Assembly: GCA_027475525.1 (NCBI GenBank)
Contig: JAMWFC010000066.1
Span: 248,001-312,000 of the forward strand
DNA length: 64,000 nt
Reading direction: 5' to 3'
Source of the DNA: Macrolepiota albuminosa
Lineage: Eukaryota; Basidiomycota; Agaricomycetes; Agaricales; Agaricaceae
Position 1 is the first letter of the stretch. Each line of letters begins with the position of its first letter. The notes below the pieces were generated by a model. It saw only the letters and a program-made list of their open reading frames with translations. It searched no databases and had not been told where the DNA came from. The translations under genes and the position numbers were made by a program. Shown here in pieces: positions 1-11,400 of the stretch.

Positions 1-2136
1 GGCCAGGGTAAAACATGGCAGACTTGCCGACCAGCGGGATTTATGTCCTGTAAATTCACTGCTGCTCAGCAGAATTATGCTGTGCACGAGTTAGAAACAC
101 TCGCAATCCTGGAAGCCCTCCTAAAGTGGGAGGATAAACTGATGGGATATAAGATCCACATTATTACGGATCACAAAGCACTAGAGTTCTTCAAGACTCA
201 GGTGCACCTGTCTCCACAACAACGTTGCTGGATCGACTACATGTCGCGGTACCAGTTCGACATCACCTATGTAAAAGGTGAATTGAACAAAGTGGCGGAT
301 TGCCTGTCCCGATATTTCGAGAGTGATACTCGAGAGGACGTCCATGACGCGCATGACTATGTCCAGGCAGACAAACGTATTGACCCAGAGGGTGAGGATT
401 TGCCTCTGCATTGATTCCATGAAATCAGGGAACATAGGGTCGAGGTACACGCCATGCAAGCACAGGAAACACGTTGCAGTAAGCGACTGCATGAACAGCG
501 AGAGACTTGCGATATCAAAGCCCAGGTGCTAGTGGATCATGAGGTCCCTCAGCCACGTGAAGAGACGAGGCAAGAGGTGCCTATGAGAGGTACTGATATG
601 ACGCTCCAGCAAGCGCTGGAGTCACAGGACCATACGCCTGCACCGGCCGACTTAGGCAATGCGCAATTCCGCACACATATCCAGCAAGGATACAAGGATG
701 ATAATCTCTTCGTAGAGATTCTGAACAATATCCAAGCGCATCCGCGCTTCAAGGTGGAGCAGCAGCTCGTCTACCTTACCAGACCCATGGAGTCCAAAGT
801 CATCTGCATTCCCTGGGAGAGGTCATTGATTACGACTATCCTGGACCAGGCCCATAGAGTAGTGGGCCACTTTGGAACTCAGAAAACGCTGGACTATGTG
901 CGACGCTGGTACTGGTGGCCGCAAATGGCCAAAGAGACGAGCCAATTTTGCTCGACATGCGAGCTATGTCAACAGTCGAAAGTATCGACCTTGAAGCCAC
1001 CGGGAAAGCTTCACTTGCTACCCATACTGGTCAAACCCTGGGATTCGATTGGGATAGACTTTATAGGTCCGTTTCCTGAGTCGAAGAGTTTTAACTACCT
1101 CTGGGTAGTGATCTGCAGAATGACCAGTATGGTCCATCTTATCTCGGTGAGAACCACCATGACAGCGTTGGACTTGTCATGGATCTATCTCAAGGAGATA
1201 GTATGCCTCCATGGACTGCCCAGTTCAATCGTAAGCGATCGAGATGCTAAGTTCACTTCCAAATGGTGGAAGGAGTTGCACAAGCTGCTAGGAGCAAAGT
1301 TGCTCATGTCGACATTGTTTCATCCGCAAACGGATGGTCAAACGGAACGTGCGAATAGAAATATCGCGCAAATCTTGCGAGCGTTCGTATGTCCTGATCA
1401 GAAGGACTGGGTGGATAGATGTCCGCTGGTGGAATTTGCAATAAATGCGAGTATATTGGAAACCACAGGGTATTCACCCTTTGAACTCAACAATGGCTAC
1501 ATGCCATCCATGATTTGTGAACTTCGCACGGACAAAGTTATTCATGTGGGAGTGAAGCAGTTTGCGTGCAACGCGCTAAGGAATTTGGCAGATGCCCATG
1601 ACGCGATTATAGAGTTGCGTGTATGGCAAACCAAACATGCAAATAATCGCAGACGTGATGAGCCAGACATCGAGAAAGGGAGCCTAGTGTACCTTTCGAC
1701 AAAGAACTTGAACCTGCCGAAAGGCAGGGTGAGTAAGCTGTGTCCGAAATGGATTGGACCATATAAGGTCCTTGAGGCGGAACCGAGCACGTCTAACTAC
1801 GTGCTGGAACTACCCCAGGCGCTGCAAGCGTGCAGGATAGTGCCCAAGTTTCACGTGTCGCTATTGCAACCATATATGGCCAGTAGTGATGCGCTATTTC
1901 CTAATCATGCAACTCCGGAGCCGTATGACTTTGGAACTGGCAATGACCAGGAGTGGTTTGTAGATGACCTCATCGGTCACCGGTGGACAAAAGGAAGCCT
2001 CGAATTCGAGGTGAGGTGGAGCTTAGGTGATACTACCTGGGAACCACTAGTGAACTGCAAAGACCTTGCAGCAATGGACAGGTATCTAGAGTTGCAAGGC
2101 GTGAAACGCCCTCAACAGCTAGCAAAACGTGCGTAA
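1..2136 (+). pseudogene. gypsy pol C-terminal part: RNase H, integrase, chromodomain
   Basis: Frame 1 is open from base 1. It encodes RNase H (TAAQQNYAVHELETLAI, TDHKALEFF), then an in-frame TGA at 412-414, then integrase in the same frame. Integrase shows the H..H/C..C finger (CSTCELCQQSK, about 950-990), catalytic Asp in DFIGPFP, Asp in SDRDAKF and Glu in QTDGQTERANRN. The C-terminus is a chromodomain (WFVDDLIGHRW, VRWSLGDTTWEPL, about 1950-2080), which marks a chromovirus and is thought to guide insertion toward modified chromatin. The TGA is shared with copy 2. The start is lost beyond the window edge. Confidence 0.93.
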
Positions 2137-2308
2137 TGTGTGTGTGGTGGTGGAATGTGGACGAAGTCCACTTTGATAGCCGGTGAATAACCAGGTGGCT
2201 ACTAATTGTGGCTGCTGTTTGTGACTGTTTAGGCGACTATGGTCACCGGTGGGAAGCCAGGTGGCATGTATTTGTGGTTGTTTACACCACTAGCAGAGTT
2301 GGGAGATT

Positions 2309-2332
2309 GTTTTTTTTCTTTCTTTTCTCAAG
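2309..2332 (+). promoter_or_regulatory. pyrimidine tract upstream of the gypsy extra ORF
   Basis: The 229-bp spacer between pol and the extra ORF ends in a long T/C run followed by ctcaag, about 34 bp before the ATG at 2366. The tract is conserved in copy 2 (about 16006-16036, complement). It could be a fungal CT-rich core promoter giving a separate transcript, or the acceptor of a spliced subgenomic mRNA. The sequence alone does not decide. The spacer also contains a diverged direct repeat around ccaggtggc (about 2190 and 2260). Confidence 0.35.
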
Positions 2333-2365
2333 TCCCAATACACGTAGTCTACATGTCTAGCGAAA

Positions 2366-5260
2366 ATGGCCTATTGGGGGCGGCAAAAGAGTGATCAGAG
2401 CCGGCAAGGCTCTAGTGGAGGGGGGAGACCCCCGAATATACAAATGTCAAACCAGTACCCAAGGCAGCCGCCATATCCGGCAGCAAGCCAGTTTCAGTCA
2501 GCGGTGGCCTATCCAGGCCGTGATGAGCTGCTTCCGTACCAGACACCCCTCCACTCGCAAGAGATGGAGGTTGATGACAAAGGGCGCTATGGGTGCCTGG
2601 AGAACAGCACGCGCCGCGAGCGCTACTATCAGGAACCGTTGTTACGTCCAACTGTGTCGTATCCAATGTATGCGAGTGTGGTGACGGGGCTGCCATCAGT
2701 ACCATGGGCACACCGGCCCGTGGAAGAGTCATATGGGGAGCCTGCGCCACAAGCGCAGAGTGTAGCTGGGTCAGACGTGCTGTTGGGCAGACTGGAAGCA
2801 GCGGGACAGCCAGTCCCTGCAACTGCGTCCTTTCTGCAGGACAGCTTGGCCGTAATAGTGATGGAGGGGCTGCTCGACCAGATCGAGCTGATGAAGAGGC
2901 AGCGCGTCACAGGGCTAGAGCAGATCGAACGTGCGTCTAAGTGCAAAATTGCCATGAGTGAGAAATCGACTGCTGAGGTCAAGAGGGCGAGATATCAGCC
3001 CAGTCGACCAGTCGACCCTCCACAGGCAAGGATGCCGTTGGAAGCGCAATTTGCGTGCCACGAGCAGCCTGCTCAGCCCATGGCTTCGTCATTGCAGTTA
3101 CCCGAGTTGGGCCTGCAGGCCTCTTCAGAGTCGCTGGCTGCCGTCAGTGAACTCTTGGCAGGTCTGTCCTTGGGTCAGCGGGAAGCCGCATCATCTCGGG
3201 CCCCACCTAGGGGGCCCAAACCTGTTGCTGTGGCGCCAAGAGTGCCCGTTATTGTCACTCCTCACGCTGGGCCTGGAGGGAATACTCTGGCGTGAAATGC
3301 ACCTGCCCCTCCGGTGGCTCAGCCACAATCAGAATCGTCTACCCTGACCAAGTCGGGGCCGTCTCGTCAGCGCCACGGCCGCAAGCCGCCTCTTGATGCC
3401 TCCAAATTGGAGGTTATACTCTTTCCTGCTGGCATTCCCGCACGAGCGGGAGAAGTCCAGATGTTGTTCATGCTGCCGGTGTTTGTACCAGCCCCACCAG
3501 AAAAGTATCCCGTGGTCGTCTTGACCCCAGACCCCCGTACGCCGGAGCAGTATGATGGTCTGGTGGTGACCTCGAGAGGGAAGACCAGGCCTGATAAAGG
3601 CAAAAGACCAGTACCATCCCTGTCCGACGAGAGCAACTATGGAGAGTCGAGTTCGGAGCAGGAGGAGGACGGGGAGGAGGGGGAATCGGCTGTGGACCGA
3701 TTCCAACAAGTATCGTGCAATAAGCGCATTGCAAGGAAGAAGGTGATTTGTGCCAAGGAGCTAAAGGCCCAGAAGTATAGGGCCGAGGATGAATTCTCGG
3801 GGAGGATCCCCAATGGCTTGAGGGTGAAGGTGTGGGGTCCGCTCGATATCAAGCAAATGAACTCGTGCTTTAGAGGAGCACTCAGCCATTGCACCTATTA
3901 TTCGTATGCCACGAATACGGTGCTGATGGGAGCTGACGCCAATAGAGCGGCGTCATATGAGTATTCCTCTGGCCATCCTGCCCACATCCCGGGCACGATT
4001 GTGTATAAGCACGCCCCACGCGGTCTTCCCCACACTCCGTTAGAGCTGGACCGGCTCTATAAGTACTACGCCAATGTGCACGTCCCGCATCATGACAGAA
4101 TCATTGCGTATATGTTGATCACAGAGCTCCAGATGTTCGTGCAGTGGACAGTTGAGGCTCTGCATGATCGAACCATGCAGCTCCTGATGAAGGAGCCTAA
4201 GTACCAAGAACTCGTCAACCCAATGCAGGGCCCTGACGACATCGCTCTTGTTGAGCGACGACACATTCCGGGGCGCTTCTTGCGCACGAAAGACGATGGC
4301 ACTACGGCGTTGCACGTAATGCGCGCTCAGGATCCAGCCACACTGTTCGACCTTGATCAACTGGCGCAGTACGTGCTGGTCTTTGGCTGACCTGGGTTGG
4401 AAAATACCTATCAAGGTATCGCCGTGGATCATGCCTATCGCATGCACTGGCAGACCCTCTTTGGGTTCGCCTTATGTCGAGCATTGTGTGCTAACAGCGC
4501 AGCCAAGCCAGTGATCGTGCGGTGCATGACCCTCGTCATGGCCTGTCCAGGGCTTTATCGAGAGGCGATTGCCTCGTATGATGCCATGTTCCCCGAGCAG
4601 CCATTTGAGCCCCAATGTGGGCCGCAGCTCAAAATTCACCAAGTTCACGTGCCTGACGACCATGCACGGAACTTCTCCGATGATGACGCGTTACGCGTCC
4701 TTCTACACAACCGGATTCTGCTGGAATGGGTGGACCACGCGTACACGTACGGCGTAGTTTTCCTGGAACAGCAGTTCCATTCCCCCACGATGTCTATGGA
4801 CATCTTCAAGCAGGTCGATGACGAGCGCATGGAGCGCCTCTCCAAGTATGGCACCCCTGCCGCAATCCCGCAATGGGATGGATGGTGGGAGATGACTGAA
4901 GACGATCACTATCGTCTGATGTTCAAGCACCATGAGGAGAGCAAGCTCCCGGAAAACCCTGAGGCCAACGGCCTCTATTACTTGATTGGCATGGACCCGA
5001 ATCGGGTCAACCTCCTAAAACGCTCGGCAGCGCATGACCTGCCAGCAGCAGACATGGACCCAGGCCGGGTCAATCTCCTGTCACGCACGGCAGAGCAGGG
5101 TACGCTTACCACCACCGCTTCAGCAATTAACGTCGCACTAACAGAGCCTATGGTGGTAGACACGCCTGCAGTCGAGGGGCCTATAACCCCACCGAGGATG
5201 GAATTGGCGCCTCCTCCTCCCACGATTAACGTCGCACGGGTCCTAGACCCTTGTATACTT
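2366..5260 (+). pseudogene. extra ORF downstream of gypsy pol (copy 1), unknown family
   Basis: A single reading frame starting ATG GCC TAT TGG runs about 960 codons. It is cut by TGA stops at 3293-3295 and 4388-4390; copy 2 has CGA at both places. The N-terminal third is Pro/Gln/Ser-rich and probably disordered. Around residues 150-215 there is a charged helical stretch (GLLDQIELMKRQRV) likely to form a coiled coil, followed by a basic patch. An acidic run (SSSEQEEDGEEGE) precedes a conserved, better-folded C-terminal half. Near the end the phrase MDPxRVNLLxRxA occurs twice. I see no signal peptide, transmembrane segment, zinc knuckle or enzyme motif. The position is that of env in other gypsy elements, but nothing makes it an envelope. 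Function unknown. The 3' end has a deletion of about 50 bp relative to copy 2. Confidence 0.8.
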
Positions 5261-5604
5261 TATTGTGTATGTATCTCTGAGTATTTCACTCAAACCATTT
5301 CAGCTGATACGCACTCTAAAGTCGCGTGTAGATACAGCGGACCGAGAGGAGGGGTCATCCTTTTGTTTTTTGTATTTTGTTTATACATATCATTTTTATC
5401 TACTGCTGGCGCAACCTGCGCCCTTGTCTGATAAGGACTGCATCCTATTGTGTCCATACAACACATCTCCATTGCGCATGAGTGCTAACGCCTTGCAGCC
5501 ACGCCATACACGTGTAGTCATCCGTTGTTTGCACTACCGTGCATCTTTCATCTCGCTCTACCTCCCTTTCTAAAAGACCGAGTATTCGGTCTCATTGGGG
5601 GGTA
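5261..5604 (+). other. gypsy 3' untranslated region with polypurine run
   Basis: No gene is seen. The block corresponds to 12570-12958 in copy 2. It ends in cattggggggta directly before the LTR, a short G-rich polypurine tract that could prime plus-strand synthesis. Confidence 0.6.
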
Positions 5605-5777
5605 TGTAACGGAGTCATCCGTGATCTTAGCGTCAACGATGCTATAATCAATTAGTAGAGTATTATGTAAGATAACATCTTGTTTTCACACTACGTACTA
5701 GTCAAATCCGATACTGCGGTCTGATTTAGCACTGTGTAATACACACAAGATAGTTCTAACTCGTAACTCCGGTTACA
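5605..5777 (+). repeat. 3' LTR of gypsy copy 1
   Basis: 173 bp, starts tgtaac and ends gttaca, giving 6-bp terminal inverted repeats. It matches the two 176-bp LTRs of copy 2 (12394-12569 and 23826-24001, opposite orientation) with scattered differences. Confidence 0.93.
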
Positions 5778-6281
5778 GGGGCTCAGTGAGACAATATCAA
5801 CAGGGATGTTGTTTTGATTGGGGCTCGGTGAAAAGTTTGTTGACTGATCGGCTAGGCTGGCAATGATATCGTCATCAAGCCCATCAAGAAAGTTGTTAAG
5901 AGACATAGTGTTCTGTATGCCGGAGGACCAAGAAGGTGATTTTTCAAGTAGATTTTCAGGAGATGGCATAGGAGAAGCAGCCATTTCAGCATGACGATGT
6001 GCAAAATTATGACCCTGTTCTGTCTCAGATCCTAGTGGAGTCAGCGGAACATACTGACGGAAGTTCCAGGGCCCTCCTCCCAACTGCTCAGAGAACGAGT
6101 TTTCATACACTGGGATGGGGCCATAGTAAATTGGATTGCGTGAGAGCAGACTCTCTTGCATAGGCAAACTCTCCTTCATGGGCAGATTACCACTGCTAGC
6201 ATCTCCACGTTCAGCATGGTCATACACAACTGTGAAATTGGGAGATAGGGGATCATCTATATGTTGACTGGCAAGTTGCAT
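5778..6281 (-). pseudogene. hypothetical protein, C-terminus replaced by gypsy LTR
   Basis: An open frame of about 168 codons on the - strand begins ATGCAACTTG at 6281 and runs into the LTR at 5777, which supplies a foreign tail and a stop at 5691. The protein is rich in Ser, Pro, Asn and acidic residues (NNFLDGLDDDIIASLADQ near the break) and matches no family I recognise. An intron 3' end (ctgaccaacatatag) lies just upstream of the ATG, so this may be a downstream exon. It may have been a gene carried by the neighbouring KDZ transposon, but this is only a positional guess. Confidence 0.45.
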
Positions 6282-7640
6282 CTATATGTTGGTCAGTAAA
6301 CTTCCAAGCTTGCATTGTCATGAAAATTAACTTGGCAGTATTTCTTTTCTTCACAAGTATTGTTTTCCTTCACGTGCAATGAATATGGGGTGTAAAGAAA
6401 AGGGGGGGAAGTTGGCATCTGGCAGTGGTATAAATGGATGGATTTGATGGTGTTGCTGTAACATGAATCACATAATGAGTTGCAGTCTTCTATCAAAGAA
6501 AAGCATGGATCAAGAAGCCAGAGTATATTGTTAACGATATTGCTGTAAGGTTGACTGTTTGCTGGATGCCACAGAAAAATCAAGATTGTAGCAAAAGAGA
6601 ATTTGAAGTAGATGATTGATTGTGTCTGTTCATAAATGGTGTGATTATATTTCCTACTTGTGTGGATTAGAGAAAATACCAGCGATGGCAAAAGAATCTG
6701 GTTGCAGGAAATGAATGACAAGTGGTGCAAGCAATGACCAAGAAGTCTATTTGAAATAAGGCCTAATCCGCTATAAACCCATATTCAGCTTACAAGAAAA
6801 GTGTTAGAATTTTAGATGATTGATTCACAATGATGATAATATATATTTTTAGAATTCTGGGAAAGGCAATAGTAGTCAGACAAATGATAAAAGAGGAGAG
6901 AGAGGAAGAATGATACATCTGAGTGACACGTGTAGGTCTGAACGGATCTGATGACTAATAAACTCTGAAATTTTTGCATAACCTCATTTTACATCATGAT
7001 CAGATTGTTGTCATGCTGCATCAAGACCACTAAATAGTGTACATGTGATAACAATGAAGGTGATCAGTGCTGCCAATCCCAATCCTCTGCAAAAGATGAA
7101 GGAGCAGGTCTGCTCTACAACCAATATTACAACACCTCCTCTTCCAATTTTTCTGTTGTGAGGAGGAAACTCACAACCCCAGTGCAGTCAGGATTACGCC
7201 TGTAATGGCCATCATACATCTGTCTATATTTTCAAAGACAATTGTAAAAGCTCTTACCCTGTTTCTAATTAAATATATTGTCTATTGGCTGACTTGGCAA
7301 CGTGTTCTCAATGTACATATATGCTTGGTGTGAAGCTGTTTAGCGTTCTATTAGGGAGGGAATGTGGGTAAGAACAAATATAATTCAGATTAGATGTGAT
7401 ATGGTACGGTTGAGTGTTTTGTACATAGCTAATTCTTGTCGCTCATGGATCAAGGATTGATTATATAAGCAGGTGCACCGATGACATAGCTGCAGATATG
7501 TCCCAAAATGGAATGAATTAAGAATTTAATATTTGTATAAAAAGGTCAGACAAAATTAAAAAAGTAAGACAGCATTCGGAGAATGCTTTATATTTGTACT
7601 CAACTTTGATCGACCAAGTTACCATTCATCCTCATCAAAT
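6282..7640. other. AT-rich intergenic stretch
   Basis: No gene that I can support. A 145-codon frame on the - strand (6293-6730) is Cys-rich but matches nothing known and may be untranslated leader of the 5778-6281 gene. The right part is the promoter side of the gene at 7641. Confidence 0.5.
7536..7545 (+). promoter_or_regulatory. TATA-box-like element for the gene at 7641
   Basis: tataaaaagg lies about 100 bp upstream of the ATG at 7641, a normal distance for a fungal TATA box. Confidence 0.45.
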
Positions 7641-8378
7641 ATGGGTCGCCGTCGCCTATATCACACAGATGAAGAGAGAAGAATTGCAGCTAATTCTAAG
7701 AGTCGTCGATGCTACCACAGGTAAGTGTCTAGTTCGTCAGAAATATTCTTATTAATGTAATGTCTGGAGTGCAGACATAAAGCAGCTATTAGTTCTTGCC
7801 ACCAGAACAATTATCAAAAGTGTAAAGCAGAGCAGTATGTACTTATCTGATAATATATGCCTTTATTCTTACATGTAGAAGAATAGAGCTCAGGCCCATT
7901 GTATTCGGTCCAAAAGAAGCTCGCAACGAATCTCAATGTATTTCTTCTGTGTAAGTCTTATTACACTAACCAGAAAACTTCTAAACTTTAATGTAGAGAT
8001 GATCCACACCATCCATTGTATTAGACAACCAAGGCTGAACAGATTGGAAAAAGACTAGAACAGCATGTTGGTATATCACTGTTTGACTACATGGAAATGT
8101 TGTACAAGCAGTACATGGCAAGTCACAGTGCCGATGCCATCTTTGAGGCCATAGTTTGCACTAAAAGATATCACAAGAAGATGGTTGCCTATCAGCAAGA
8201 AATACTACAGTTAGCCAGAGTGGGCAAGGAGTGGAGACAATCAGAAGTGTTGATGAAAAACGTTTCGAATGTCATGAAGTGTGTAGAGGACCTGGGGCTA
8301 TATACAACACTGGAAGAGGAGGACATGGCTGCGTTGCACAAATCAAAAGAGTTTCTATATCAATCTCTCTTTACTTAG
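7641..8378 (+). CDS. small basic-N-terminus protein, four exons, convergent to KDZ gene
   Basis: Exons 7641-7720, 7775-7834, 7879 to 7948 or 7950, and a last exon ending at the TAG at 8376-8378. Introns 1 and 2 are 54 and 44 nt with clean gt...ag ends. The N-terminus is Arg/Lys-rich (MGRRRLYHTDEERRIAANSK, then CYHRHKAAISS), resembling short DNA-binding-like N-termini common in Agaricomycete hypothetical proteins; the rest is helical. Intron 3 is ambiguous. The usual gtaagt donor (7951-7996) leaves an in-frame TAG, while a donor two bases earlier with acceptor ttag (7949-8024) keeps the frame open. It ends about 85 bp from the KDZ stop, tail to tail, so it may be a second gene of that transposon. 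Function unknown. Confidence 0.6.
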
Positions 8379-8463
8379 AATTGTTATCAAGTTGTTGACT
8401 TTCAAGTAGTGCATGTTATGTTATGTATGAACTTTATTTGAATATACTTACATGCACGAGAAA

Positions 8464-11400
8464 TATTTATTTGAATTTATGAATAGGTAAAGCACACAAT
8501 GTCTGTAAAAGTGAAGTTTGAATCATAGGAATTTCATCTTCTTGAATCTCTGTAACTGGATATCCTGCAAGAACAGCAGTGACATTAGTGATGACCCACA
8601 CTCCACAATCAACATAATTTGTTTGTCGTGGATAAATGACTGTGGGTTGAGCTACCCATCCAGATGTAATGACTTGAAGTGAATTTCCATTTTGATTTAC
8701 TAAGAAGACAAGGTGAGCAACAAAAGCCATTATATCCTGAGTAAAAATCAAGTTTTGAAATACACAATAAAATATGATAACTTACCTTAATTTCGCTTGT
8801 CCATGCCTCCTGCTGTGCAAAACTGTCAAAGAGGTGGATTTCCCCATTTGAAGGTATAATAGTGCACATAACCCAATGTTCCATAATAGGGCGATGTATG
8901 GGTAGGATCCAGATATTATGGTTCCAATAGTTGGTGTGCTAAGTTCGTTGCCAGATCTCAGCATCACTTGCATTGTACCGCATCATAGGAAGATCGTAAG
9001 TTGAGAAGAGGGCACAGCATTGGCTGGCATAAGATGTGGTCCTGGTTGGCTCTGAAAACTGATGTGCTAAGACAGCAGAAATGCCGTTAATACATACATC
9101 ATTAAGTCGACCACTCTGTGATTTCAACATTTGAAGTTCTTGTGGAGTAAAAACATAACGTCCTTGAAGAAAAGAAAAATATTGTGATTGGATGATCGGC
9201 TCAACCTCTGCAAAAGGCTGAAGATCTAGCTCTCAGAGAAGCCCATAATGGGGGTTCAAAGGGAACTAAAAAGAGTTCAGTAAGCTTATCATTCGTAACA
9301 ATAAAAGACAAGTACCGGTAGTTGCCATCTTAATGAGATGTCGACACTAGGGGCTGCAGCATCAACTTCACCAATTTGATCATTCTCGGTAATCTGTTCT
9401 AAATAGTCGACAAACAGAATCTCCTCCATGCTCATAGCAATACTCTGACTGTCGTCGACTTCAATATCTAAGTTTTCAAGGTCTTCTGCTTAATCCTGAG
9501 AAAAGAATGGTAGACTTGATGGCCCTGTTTATTGATCATTGATACCAATACCGTCAGCAAGTTGAGTGGGTCCCAAAGATTGAGCGATCTTTATAGCTTT
9601 AGTAGCAAGAGTGTTAAAGATATGTTGTGACATGAACGGGCTTGCCTATAGAAAGCAGAGACTGAGAAGGTGTGACTGGCGCTGTCAAAGAAGAACATGA
9701 AGATGTATATCTATTGATAGATGTAACTCATTGCATGGTAATGACCAAGGAGATAAACTTACTTGCAGGTTCTATCAAAGCAAGTTCGACAGCAATAAGT
9801 TCACGAAAAAACCATCGAACAAGGTTAACAGCTTCCATCTGAAGCCGCTGGTACTCCTCAGCACATCGATTGACCTTCAGCATGGCACAAATTCCTTCCC
9901 ACACTCTACTATCACTCAACCAACGTGGTACTTGCTCTGTGGGTCAGCTGATCCACACATCCTCCATTAGGTTCGGAGCATCACGTAGTGGATGCAACTC
10001 TGTTGGTAAGGGTTCAGGTAAAGGAATGGCCCATTCTGATTGGTACATAGTTGCAAGTGTTGCACAAAGATCATTATATTTCTGTAGTCCTGCCATAAGG
10101 GCAGGAGCACATTTTTTTATAGCAGCACGGGTTGCCTGATGTAGTTTTGTACCTTGAGCCTTTGTCAAGAATAGCAAAGAGAGGGATAGATAAGGAACAC
10201 ACCTAGTGCATGGTCTTGACCACCTGAAGCTTGGTCAATCTGTTCCCATTCGAAAAAGCTCCCAATTGCTTGCTTTCGAACATTGATTTTGAGATTGCAA
10301 GCAATTAAAAGATACTTCACAAATTCCAAATCAATGCCATGAAGTTCAGGATATGAGTCCTGAATACTGAGCAATGAATAAAGCTCTTTGATATCTTCTT
10401 TGAGTTGCTCATGATGCTCTTGAAGATTGCTGAGAATTTGTCGAGCTCTTTTTTGAGCTAAACGGGTGCTTCTGTAGATGATATTAAACAAAATTAACTC
10501 TGAAAAAAAAAGCAAATGCTTACAAGCCCTAACTGACAGCTCAGATGCCTACTGTAGTTCCCATTCAGACTGCAAGACTGTTTCTTCAATACCACATGAT
10601 TCTAAAATCTTACATGCCTTGGTACTTTGAGCCTTTACCCCTTTGTGGAGCCTACGACCAATCCAAGCACCAAGATCACTACATAACTCAGAGCCAATTG
10701 ATGCTACTTGTCGATCAACTAGATAAAGGTGGCGAGATCACTTGAAAGAGTTTCAGAGAAGATAAAAGGAAGGGTAGTAGTTATACAAACACCAGATGTC
10801 CTTGTTACTGCAATTAATTTCCTCATGCGTGACCATAGTTGCTTGACTCCTTCTCCATCAGTTAAGCCTAAACCTGTCTGTATCTGAGGATTGTTGACAA
10901 TCTGACAGGCCCATTGATGGACAAAAGCGTGCATAATACTGGTTGCTAAGAGTAGTTGCTTAGTGATGTCAGCTGGCAGAAAGTCATACTGGGAAATTCA
11001 ATAACGTGTGATGGTAAAAGTAGAGATAGACTCACAGTATGAAGGCTATGGTCAAGCACACATCCAACATCATAAAGTGCACACACTATTGCTGGATCAG
11101 GTAGTAGATCAAAAAGACGCTAGAGCATTGCTACTCCATACTTTTGTTGTTCTCCAGGAATATCAATATTAGCCAAAAATATAGGTATATCATGCCAACA
11201 AACAAGAGCCATGAGACCGCAGTCATTGAATCTTTCCATATTTGTCTTGATGTTGGATCCCTTGCCTGCAATATGTGATGATTCACACTCGTTGATCGCT
11301 TCATCTGGCACAACAGCTTTGCGGAGGCGAGGTTTATATGTAGTTCAAAAATTTTCCATTCGCACACCAACTTTATCAACAAACTCCTTTGGAATAATGT

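Larger units (their letters stand above)
1..5777 (+). mobile_element. Ty3/gypsy chromovirus, copy 1, 3' part only
   Basis: The left end is outside the window. What remains, in order, is the end of RT and RNase H, integrase with a chromodomain, a long extra ORF, and a 3' LTR. The same order occurs in the complete inverted copy at 12394-24001, so this is one family. Compared with that copy, this one has many Arg to Cys/His/Gln changes and stop codons at CGA to TGA sites. That is the pattern expected from deamination of methylated CpG, so copy 1 looks older. Bases after the LTR are ggggc; the matching target duplication cannot be checked. Confidence 0.93.

Noticed and set aside
5691..5777. C-terminal tail of the ORF at 5691-6281 as genuine protein
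   Set aside because: Encoded by the gypsy LTR, so it is foreign to the gene.
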